Positions 1 through 6,532 of a stretch of DNA of 26,864 nucleotides are shown here, piece after piece. Every line of letters begins with the position of its first letter. Within the stretch, counting starts at the first letter, position 1. The notes under the pieces are model-generated. The model was not told where the DNA came from. It did not search any database and worked only from the letters and a program-made list of their open reading frames with translations. The stretch is from a virus: positions 1 to 26,864 of the IMG/VR virus record IMGVR_UViG_3300004151_000037. One strand, given 5' to 3'. A program made the position numbers and the translations under genes.

Positions 1-1131
1 TTCGCCACCATAAACAACTCCAGCGCTCCAAGTATTGTAGTGCCGGACATCCACCATATTATACCACATGGACCCAAAAGGCCCCGCGCCTGTTCCAGTC
101 CGCACGCCTCCTTGTCCTCCGTAACTAGACCGGCTGGTAAATGGATCAGGGGATTCAAACGAGTTTCCAAAATTGGCATTATTGTAAAAGGCCTGCAATC
201 CTCCCGTCTTCGCAAACGCTAGCGCCCCATCGGCAATCGATGTCGCGATAGCTGTCGTCCCGGATCCCGTCACAACGCCGGTGAGCGAGATCGTCTGGTT
301 CCCGGTAAGGTACGCCCCAGCCGGTTGGATGCCCGCCTCTGCGAGGGTGCTGTTCACCCAGGCAGTGCCGCTCCATCTCACAATCTCACCCGCCGCGACC
401 GACGTGATTGTCACGTCGGTCAGACCGTCAAGCGTGTGGCTGTGCGCCGACGTTGCCGCGCCGATCTGGGCCGCAGTCGGCAGCGTGTGAACGTGGTCGG
501 CCCGCGCCCAAGTGGTCCCGGTTCCGACTGCTGCCGTGCCGAGTGCCGCAGGCGTCGTCGAGCTGGCCGCTGGGATAGCGCTCGCGAGGGCGTAGGTCGC
601 CGTGTCGATCGTGTAGGCTGACCCGGACCACCGCAGATTGCCTGCGGTAGCGCCAGGCGCGGAGATGCCGGTGCCACCACGAGCGTATCCCAGCGTTCCG
701 GAGGTCAGTTTACTGGTGTCCAACGAGGGGATGTCGGCGGCGACCAGCAACCGAAACGTCGCCGTTCCCGCGGCTCCTGACGGTGCTGCGTACACCGTGT
801 TGACGGCGCGGCTGGTGGCGTCCCCTGTGACGGAAGACAAGTACGCCCCCGCTGGCTGGATTCCTGCCTCGGCGAGGGTGCTGTTCACCCATGCAGTGCC
901 GCTCCATCTCACAATCTCACCCGCCGCGACTGACGCGATCGTCACATCGCTCAGACCATCAAGCGTATGAGTATGTGATGCCGCTGCGGCGTCGATGGTG
1001 GTACGGAACGTCGACGCCGACTGATACGACACGGATCCATCCGTCGTGATCACGGCGGGAGCAATGGCCACTGGAGCGAGGCCAGAAATCGTCATCGCGA
1101 TACAGGTGACCGCATCCCCGAAGTTCAGCAT
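1..1131 (-). CDS. Tail fibre protein, partial (runs off left edge)
   Basis: Reading the minus strand from ATG at 1131, the frame stays open for 377 codons to the window edge, so the C-terminus is missing. The start (MLNFGDAVTC) follows the upstream gene's stop by 19 bases and has GAGG four bases before the ATG. The protein is rich in Ala, Thr, Gly and Ser, with His-rich turns (SHTHTLDGL, RADHVHTLP) and a phrase of the kind GTLGYARGGTG, all typical of phage fibre shafts. Near the edge, WYNMVDVRHYN and WSAGVVYGGE suggest entry into a receptor-binding tip domain. A block of about 46 residues occurs twice, 177 codons apart, with 43 identical. It lies after the 543-aa fibre gene in the same late transcript, so it probably acts in host adsorption at the baseplate. 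The fibre assignment rests on composition and context, not on a named family. Confidence 0.75.
   Translation of the reverse strand, partial: MLNFGDAVTCIAMTISGLAPVAIAPAVITTDGSVSYQSASTFRTTIDAAAASHTHTLDGLSDVTIASVAAGEIVRWSGTAWVNSTLAEAGIQPAGAYLSSVTGDATSRAVNTVYAAPSGAAGTATFRLLVAADIPSLDTSKLTSGTLGYARGGTGISAPGATAGNLRWSGSAYTIDTATYALASAIPAASSTTPAALGTAAVGTGTTWARADHVHTLPTAAQIGAATSAHSHTLDGLTDVTITSVAAGEIVRWSGTAWVNSTLAEAGIQPAGAYLTGNQTISLTGVVTGSGTTAIATSIADGALAFAKTGGLQAFYNNANFGNSFESPDPFTSRSSYGGQGGVRTGTGAGPFGSMWYNMVDVRHYNTWSAGVVYGGE
310..446 (-). repeat. Fibre internal repeat, copy A
   Basis: This segment of about 137 bases encodes H-x-HTLDGL-x-DVTI through QPAGAY. It is a diverged direct copy of 841-977. Almost all differences are third-position and synonymous, so this is an old in-frame duplication kept by selection on the protein. 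Confidence 0.85.
841..977 (-). repeat. Fibre internal repeat, copy B
   Basis: This is the upstream (N-terminal) copy of the repeat at 310-446 in the same fibre gene. The core GEIVRWSGTAWVNSTLAEAG is identical in both copies. The repeated unit is probably one structural module of the fibre shaft. Confidence 0.85.
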
Positions 1132-1150
1132 GACCTCGCTCCCTCAGCCT

Positions 1151-1717
1151 TCAGGCGCCCTGATCCATGTCCTTGGTGTCTTCTCCCAGCGCTTCCGCCG
1201 GGAGGTCTTCATCCAGCACCTCGTCGTCGGGGAAAACGCCCGGATCAAACTCCTTGTCGAGGGATTCATCGGGCACCTCGAGCTTGGCGCTCAGACCCCA
1301 CTTATCCCATACGCCCAGAGCCACTAGATCCTGGTGGATGAGCATGAGGTTCCCAAACGGCTGGCCGTTCCCAAGCTCGTTCGAGGGAGCCTTGTTCGCG
1401 GCCATGCACGCAGCGACGTAGACCTGTAGGTCCTTGATCGCGACGCGAATGGTGACGCGGATATCGGCCAAGCGCTTGGCTTCCACCTTGAATGCCGCGT
1501 CGGAGCGCTGATCGATGGGGATGAGATCGCACGCAGTCTTGTATTCGGCATCCTGGATCTTCGACAGCTTGTCGTTCTCGACGCGGATGATCGAGCAAAA
1601 GCGTCGAAAGTTCTCGCCGTGGGCGGACTTGGCAGGAAGAACATGCCTCATGTCCTTGGCGATCTGGAAAATCTCGCCGCGGGCGATGCTGATGTTGGTG
1701 TGGGTGATCTGTTTCAT
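1151..1717 (-). CDS. Hypothetical protein between two fibre genes (188 aa)
   Basis: I do not recognise a family. The start at 1717 (MKQITHTNIS) is chosen because AAGGAG lies 7 bases upstream; a longer open frame to 1843 overlaps the fibre gene and lacks such a site. The first 150 residues look mostly helical, with many Lys, Arg, Ala and Ile. The last 45 are strongly acidic (FPDDEVLDEDLPAEALGEDT), a likely flexible tail. There is no signal peptide or membrane segment. It sits between the 543-aa fibre and the edge-cut fibre in one transcript, so a role in fibre assembly, or a minor baseplate part, is possible by position only. Mu-type fibre assembly chaperones normally follow the fibre gene, but I see no shared motif. 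Confidence 0.7.
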   Translation of the reverse strand: MKQITHTNISIARGEIFQIAKDMRHVLPAKSAHGENFRRFCSIIRVENDKLSKIQDAEYKTACDLIPIDQRSDAAFKVEAKRLADIRVTIRVAIKDLQVYVAACMAANKAPSNELGNGQPFGNLMLIHQDLVALGVWDKWGLSAKLEVPDESLDKEFDPGVFPDDEVLDEDLPAEALGEDTKDMDQGA

Positions 1718-1724
1718 GGCGTTT

Positions 1725-1730
1725 CTCCTT
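1725..1730 (-). promoter_or_regulatory. Ribosome binding site fixing the start at 1717
   Basis: AAGGAG on the minus strand with 7-base spacing to ATG. It decides the start of the 188-aa protein over the longer in-frame alternative. Confidence 0.75.
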
Positions 1731-1746
1731 GGTGGATTGGGTGGGA

Positions 1747-3378
1747 TCAGGGCGCGACGAAGAGGATCGTCGCGACATGGGCACTGGCCACCGGCGCTGC
1801 GCCGAACGTCAGCTGCACCGTATTCGTGGTCGGAGCGGTCCACCCGACCTCGAAGCGCGAGTTGTCGCTCACGCGGCGCAAGTACACGCCGACGATGTTC
1901 TGCGTCGCGAGGTTGTGCGTGATCGTGATGGTCGTCGATGTTCCGTCGCCGATGGTGTACTGGACGGCGCCCAACTTGATCCCGTTGGTGATGTCCGATG
2001 CGAGTAGTGCGCGGAGGTTCGCAGGAGTCAGTTCCTCCGCGGTACCAGCTCCAGAGGAAATACGTCCCAGCACGCGGAACTGCGCGGACACATTCTGGAT
2101 CTTAGCGTAGGTCACGGCATCATCGGTGATGCCCGCGGTACGGACCTGCCCCCACTCCAGCGCAGTGTTTGCTGCGTTCGACTGGAACACGCGGTCGCCG
2201 GCGCCGGGCACGAGGTCCGTGGGGGCGGCGGTGGCGTTGGTCGCGTTGACTTTGACGCTCCGGGCGGCCATCGTCGACAGCATCGCATTCGATACCTGGA
2301 CGAACTGAAGAGTGTCGCCGGTGCGGGCGAGAACGCGATCGTTCGTGCCTGCGGAGATCGACGCTCCGACGCCAGCGGAGTTGGCCGCACGGCCCAGCAC
2401 CGAGCACGCCGACAGATTCTGGATCTTGGCGTAGGTGACCCCGGCATCCTTGACCTGCATGTTTCCGGAGCTGTTGAGTTCGATCGTGGAGTTATCGACC
2501 GCGGCCTTGACGTCCAGCTGGAAGGCAATCGCCGTCGTATCGATCGTGACGGCATCGCTGGTGCAGACCCAGGATGTGCCCTTGTACTCCGTACCCTCGG
2601 AGCAGACGAAGAATGCTCCCTCCAGGACATCCGCAATGGTGGCATTGGGTCCGCCGAAGTCGGCGGTTCGCTCTACGATCCACGGCGTGCTGGCGGTACC
2701 GGGATCGATGACGACATACAGGCCGTTCTGCGTGGTCGTTGTCTGCCCGTTCAGGGCGATGCGATCGCCGATCACCCAACTCGTGACGCCATCGTTGGCG
2801 GCCAGGATGCCGTTGGCCGATGCTGTGATACGCTTCGTACCGGCGACATAGGTTCCAGCAAGGTTCGTCGCGAAGACCGTTCGAACCGGAACCTTCCAGG
2901 AGAGCCCCTGCTTCGCCAAGGCAACCTGCTGCTGGACCCACGAGTACGTGGCAACATCCTGCGCCGCCGAGGGGTTGGCTGCTTGGAATCGTCCATTCGC
3001 ATCGCGGGTGACAAGCGTATTGGCTGTCGCCAACGACGTCGCCGCATCCAGCTCGGCCTTGTCAGCAGCGGCCATGAAGCCAGACGCACCACTTGTTGCG
3101 ACGCCAGGCATCGGGTGAGCGTGATCCTGCCGCGACGCGTAGCCCGACGAACCTGCAGTACCGGAACCGCTGACGGTGAGCGCTACGGGTATCGCCGCTC
3201 CCGCAAACGGGATCAATTCGGATGCGGAGGGGGTCTTGAACTTCAGCGCGGATCCGGTGGTGTTCCACCAGATCTGCCCCGTGAATGGGGTGGAAGGATC
3301 CGCAGCGAGCTTCTGCACGCTGACGTTCTGGATTTCGCAGCCGGTCAGATCGATCGAATCACCGAAGAGTACAGCCAT
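1747..3378 (-). CDS. Tail fibre protein (543 aa)
   Basis: A long Ala/Thr/Ser/Gly-rich protein with fibre signatures. Residues near 10-50 contain QKLAADPSTPFTGQIWWNTT, a common N-terminal fibre phrase. Then come GYASRQDHAHPMPG and GFMAAADKAELD, a middle beta-rich region (GLSWKVPVRT...), and two copies of VTYAKIQN(L/V)SA...VLGR. The last 75 residues form a terminal fold also present in the 133-aa protein at 3393-3794 (ITHNL...VYLRR...VQLTF). AAGGAGGAG lies 7 bases before the ATG, one of the strongest ribosome sites in the window, suggesting high expression. It follows the spike and 133-aa genes directly. Expected role: side or tip fibre for host recognition. In Mu the fibre is larger and follows gp46-gp48, which are missing here. 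Confidence 0.85.
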   Translation of the reverse strand: MAVLFGDSIDLTGCEIQNVSVQKLAADPSTPFTGQIWWNTTGSALKFKTPSASELIPFAGAAIPVALTVSGSGTAGSSGYASRQDHAHPMPGVATSGASGFMAAADKAELDAATSLATANTLVTRDANGRFQAANPSAAQDVATYSWVQQQVALAKQGLSWKVPVRTVFATNLAGTYVAGTKRITASANGILAANDGVTSWVIGDRIALNGQTTTTQNGLYVVIDPGTASTPWIVERTADFGGPNATIADVLEGAFFVCSEGTEYKGTSWVCTSDAVTIDTTAIAFQLDVKAAVDNSTIELNSSGNMQVKDAGVTYAKIQNLSACSVLGRAANSAGVGASISAGTNDRVLARTGDTLQFVQVSNAMLSTMAARSVKVNATNATAAPTDLVPGAGDRVFQSNAANTALEWGQVRTAGITDDAVTYAKIQNVSAQFRVLGRISSGAGTAEELTPANLRALLASDITNGIKLGAVQYTIGDGTSTTITITHNLATQNIVGVYLRRVSDNSRFEVGWTAPTTNTVQLTFGAAPVASAHVATILFVAP

Positions 3379-3385
3379 TTTCTGT

Positions 3386-3394
3386 CTCCTCCTT
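3386..3394 (-). promoter_or_regulatory. Strong ribosome binding site of the 543-aa fibre gene
   Basis: AAGGAGGAG on the minus strand, 7 bases before ATG at 3378. It overlaps the TAA stop of the upstream 133-aa gene. Confidence 0.8.
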
Positions 3395-3794
3395 ACGAGA
3401 GCCGCGCCGAACCGGATGTCGGTATGGCGAACTGGATGATGGTGTTGCCGACGACTGGTTCCTTGATCGTCGCGAAGTACTGGTTTCCGGCCGAGTCGTA
3501 GACCTCGACGGTAGCGCGCCGACCGAGCGTGTGCGGGATCCCCGCACCCTGTGGCCCCCAGATGAGCGCCGGAGCCGACTGCGTGTAGGTGAATCCGGTC
3601 GTAGTCCCTGATCCCGATCCGCTGTAATGCTCCTCGACCTCGGTGACCACGCCTGCGGCAAGCGCTTCGGCGAGCACGCGGGGGGCGGACGCTTCCCCGC
3701 CGCGGAACGACTTCGGCGACGCAGAGTCCGACATGCCGTCGGCCTCCATGGCCGCCAGGATGGCATTGGCGAGACGGGTCTTGTCCATGCTCAT
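3393..3794 (-). CDS. Small tail/baseplate protein with fibre-tip-like C-terminus (133 aa)
   Basis: The start at 3794 (MSMDKTRLAN) overlaps the spike gene's stop as ATGA, so translation is probably coupled; Met at 3788 is an alternative. Residues 1-50 form a predicted helix, then a Gly/Ser linker (YSGSGSGTTTG). Residues 75-131 follow the pattern W-x9-HTLG-(basic)-VEVYDSAG-...-IIQFA-...-GSARL, a small beta fold found at the ends of many phage fibres and also at the C-terminus of the next gene's product. Its position directly after the spike, where Mu has gp46, suggests a baseplate or fibre attachment role. This is inference; I know no named family for the full length. Confidence 0.7.
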   Translation of the reverse strand: MSMDKTRLANAILAAMEADGMSDSASPKSFRGGEASAPRVLAEALAAGVVTEVEEHYSGSGSGTTTGFTYTQSAPALIWGPQGAGIPHTLGRRATVEVYDSAGNQYFATIKEPVVGNTIIQFAIPTSGSARLS

Positions 3795-4282
3795 GGCGCG
3801 GGCACCATGGGGACAGCGACGCCTGCGGCGCCGACTGGGTGTGGGACGCCGAAGATGCACGCGCAGCCGGTTGTCACGGGACGCTCCAGCGGAGTCGCGA
3901 GGAGGGCGTCCTTGCCGAGACCGATCTGCGGTGCCAGGACGTTGGCGACCTCGTCGGCCTCGATCGTGACTTTCGTACCCTTCACCAGGATGGTTCCATC
4001 CGGCTTCAGCGAGACCTTCGTGTCGGCGTTGGAGTAGAGGATCGTCTCGCCCGCCTCGGCAGTGGGCTTGTCCTTCATCCCCGTCGCGATCGCGACGACC
4101 AGGTCGTTGGCCTGGAGGAACAGGGCGCGCTCGCCATTGAGAGGCACCGATGTGAAGCCCCGCTGCTGCATGAGGTCGACGTCGGCGAGATCGCGCACGC
4201 CACGCCCGATCGCTCGGGTGATACGCACGCCGTTGATGGTGTCCTGCGCCGACTGGACGACACCACGGAACCAGTTCACCAT
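3791..4282 (-). CDS. Mu gp45-like baseplate spike (163 aa)
   Basis: Homologue of Mu gp45, the trimeric membrane-puncturing spike at the centre of the contractile-tail baseplate. The N-terminal helix (WFRGVVQSAQDTING) is followed by an OB-fold part with DVDLMQQRGFTSVPLNGERALFLQ and DLVVAIATGMKD, matching the family's pattern of mutated-looking turns before a beta-helix (ILYSNADTKVSLKPDGTILV and VTIEADEV). The C-terminal CACIFGVPHPVGA is close to the end of the family. It overlaps the hub gene upstream by 7 bases and the 133-aa gene downstream by ATGA. Order hub then spike is as in Mu gp44-gp45. Confidence 0.9.
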   Translation of the reverse strand: MVNWFRGVVQSAQDTINGVRITRAIGRGVRDLADVDLMQQRGFTSVPLNGERALFLQANDLVVAIATGMKDKPTAEAGETILYSNADTKVSLKPDGTILVKGTKVTIEADEVANVLAPQIGLGKDALLATPLERPVTTGCACIFGVPHPVGAAGVAVPMVPAP

Positions 4283-5283
4283 GCGGCATCCTCCTTCTTG
4301 CGGCGCTTTGCATAGGCCTTGAAAACGTCTTCAGCGAGGATGGGGCACAAGACCAACGAGGTCTTCGATCCGGTCGTCTTGTCGTAGCGGAAGGTCCGGG
4401 TGCGCAGCAGGAACGTGTCGGTCATATCGAACGCGTCGTCGTCGACGGACACGAGCGTGTTGATGGCCCAATTCTTCCCGTTCAGGTTGAAGCCCGCGAC
4501 ATCGTACTCCAGCTGGAAGCACTGCATCTTCTCCTGCCGGAGGTAGGCCTCTGCTTGTTTCTCCATGCCCGCGCTGTCGCTGCCGTTGTAGGCTGCGACG
4601 AACGGGATCTTCAGGTCGACCGAGGAGTTCTTCGCCGTGAACTTGCGATGTCCATCGTCGGAATCGGAGACGATGATGACCTCGGAGTGCAGACCGCTGG
4701 TATCCTCGACGCGCCGACGCTTGGTGATGTTGCGAGCGGTGATATGGTAGCTCGCCTCGCCTTCGCCCACAGCCTTCCCGAACACGATCGATCCGTTGGC
4801 CTTCGCCCAGAACAGCAGGCCGCGGTTCTGCGCGAGCTCGTTCAGCAGCTTGAACGCCGTGTCGCCCACATCTAGGCGCGCGTGGCGCTTCGCTGGATCC
4901 TTGCCCTCGATGGTCCACGGAAGCTCCTGCACCATCGGGATGACGCTCAAGTACTTCCAGGCCGCCTGCGCAAGCGTCTGCGGAGGATTGGACCAGTCGG
5001 TCACGTAGTAGCGCTCGACCAGGCTGATCAGCGACTTCCCCGACACGGTCCAGGTATGCGATCCCCACTCCATCGTCTCCTCGACGGGGCCGATGATTCC
5101 GGTCAGCTCCAGGATGCCGTTGATGTAGACGAGGCACCGGGCTCCGGAGTAGGCGTTGACGCGCTGCCCGAGCACGAAGCGGAACGATCCCGACGGATCG
5201 TACAGGTCGGAGACGATCTCCATCGATTCGAGTTCGGTGAACTCGTAGCCGCCGATGATCAGTCGGATCTTGTCAGGCTGCAT
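4276..5283 (-). CDS. Mu gpP (gp44)-like baseplate hub protein (335 aa)
   Basis: Baseplate hub protein related to Mu gpP/gp44 and more distantly to the gpD/gp27 hub fold. It would form the ring that joins tube end to spike. The N-terminus (RLIIGGYEFTELESMEIVSD) carries the family's first beta strands; then FVLGQRVNAYSGARCLVYING and TVSGKSLISLVE, a typical hub phrase. The central TAFKLLNELAQNRGLLFWAK is the hub domain that reads 'aGvllwp/dg' in relatives. The C-terminus is basic and helical. The length is usual for the family. It overlaps the gpN-like gene by 11 bases and the spike by 7, consistent with coupled synthesis of one baseplate module. Confidence 0.88.
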   Translation of the reverse strand: MQPDKIRLIIGGYEFTELESMEIVSDLYDPSGSFRFVLGQRVNAYSGARCLVYINGILELTGIIGPVEETMEWGSHTWTVSGKSLISLVERYYVTDWSNPPQTLAQAAWKYLSVIPMVQELPWTIEGKDPAKRHARLDVGDTAFKLLNELAQNRGLLFWAKANGSIVFGKAVGEGEASYHITARNITKRRRVEDTSGLHSEVIIVSDSDDGHRKFTAKNSSVDLKIPFVAAYNGSDSAGMEKQAEAYLRQEKMQCFQLEYDVAGFNLNGKNWAINTLVSVDDDAFDMTDTFLLRTRTFRYDKTTGSKTSLVLCPILAEDVFKAYAKRRKKEDAAW

Positions 5284-6529
5284 AGATCAGGATCCTCCCC
5301 TGTGTGAAGGTGGGGTTCTTGATCTGCGGGTTGAGCAGCGCGACGCGCTCGGCGGTGTTGTAGGGAAGACCATTGCGGTGGCACACCAGGTGCAGCGGTG
5401 TCGGCTCGGCGACGACGATCTCGCGCAGCTGTTCGAACTCGACCAGGCGATCGCTGTACTGGTCCTGGAGTGCCACGGCGAGGCGGTCGATGGAGTACGG
5501 GTCATCCATCCAGGGGCGTGCCGCCTGGATCAGCTGGCGGGCCTGCCCCACGACGAGGGCCATCTGGGTCGCTGTCGTGGGCAGTTGGGTGGGAGCGGCG
5601 GCCTTGGCGATCCAGCGCCCGCGGTCATCGAACGGCGTGGCGGTCTCGTAGGCGCGCATGGCGCGCAGGCGATCCTCGTCGGTGGCCATCAGCCCTGCGA
5701 CGGTGCGCGCCCCTTGCGCTGCGACCATGATTCGCGCGGTGCCCTCTGTGGATCCACCGCGGAAGGTGTCGGCCAGGTCGCTTGCATCGCGCAGGAAGCG
5801 GGAGATGGAGGCGGCGGGATCGGCGGACCCATCGACCTTCCCCTGCATCAGGTCGAGCACGCGCGCCAGGCGCAGCGCGAACTGGCTCGGGAGGTCGGCA
5901 GCGAAGGAGAGCGCGTTGAGCGCGGAGCTGACGGGGTACGAGAACGCCGCGATCTTTCCGTCGAGCAGTCCCAGTCCCACGTGGAGCGCGCCCACCAGGG
6001 CATTAGCCTTGGCGCCAAGGTCGCCAAGCTTCTCCAGCCAGTTGGAGTCCGAGAGGTCTGGGGCGGGGATGGCGCCTGGCAGGAACTGGTCGGCGGTGCT
6101 CGCCACCGCTGCGTCCACCAGATTCTGGGAGACGGAGGCGGCGACATCGCTTGCGGAGGGGCGCACCTGCGTGGCGGGCAGGTCGACGCCGTCCTCGACC
6201 ACGCTGAACTCGACCTCCACGGTGTCGATGCGGCGGTCGCGCTTGATGCTGACGCTCTCGATCTTGACCTGGATCTCGCCCAGGTCGAAGTGATCGAGAA
6301 CGGCGTTTGCACCGTTCTTCAACAGGGCTTGCACGCCCTCCCAATCGGACAGGTTCGCACGCGTGAAGGTGGCCCTGAGCTTGTGCTCCGTGGGTGCCCA
6401 TCCAAGCGCTTCCAGGTCCGCACCGTTGTGCCCGGGGTACTGGTGCCGCGCGATCGCCTGCTTGCGGTCCTCGTCGAGGTCCGAACAGGGGATGTCGTAC
6501 CCGCCGATCTTGATGGTCCGCGATCCCAT
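5273..6529 (-). CDS. Mu gpN-like DNA circulation / baseplate protein (418 aa)
   Basis: Resembles Mu gpN (gp43), called DNA circulation protein and needed for tail/baseplate assembly. The N-terminal domain shows KIGGYDIPCSDLDEDRKQAI, YPGHNGADLEALGWAP and LRATFTRAN, the family's pattern of a short beta domain that describes the peptide bond to the peers. The middle is helical. The C-terminus LVCHRNGLPYNTAERVALLN followed by NPTFTQGRIL matches the family end, where a LysM-like turn sits. It lies between tape measure (3-base gap) and hub, exactly the Mu order. The N-terminal half is the better conserved part; the C-terminal half is called by position and general pattern. Confidence 0.82.
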   Translation of the reverse strand: MGSRTIKIGGYDIPCSDLDEDRKQAIARHQYPGHNGADLEALGWAPTEHKLRATFTRANLSDWEGVQALLKNGANAVLDHFDLGEIQVKIESVSIKRDRRIDTVEVEFSVVEDGVDLPATQVRPSASDVAASVSQNLVDAAVASTADQFLPGAIPAPDLSDSNWLEKLGDLGAKANALVGALHVGLGLLDGKIAAFSYPVSSALNALSFAADLPSQFALRLARVLDLMQGKVDGSADPAASISRFLRDASDLADTFRGGSTEGTARIMVAAQGARTVAGLMATDEDRLRAMRAYETATPFDDRGRWIAKAAAPTQLPTTATQMALVVGQARQLIQAARPWMDDPYSIDRLAVALQDQYSDRLVEFEQLREIVVAEPTPLHLVCHRNGLPYNTAERVALLNPQIKNPTFTQGRILIYAA

Positions 6530-6532
6530 GGA

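Noticed and set aside
310-977. Fibre repeats as a diversity-generating retroelement
   Set aside because: Differences are mostly silent third-position changes, not adenine-specific replacements, and there is no reverse transcriptase or template repeat in the window.
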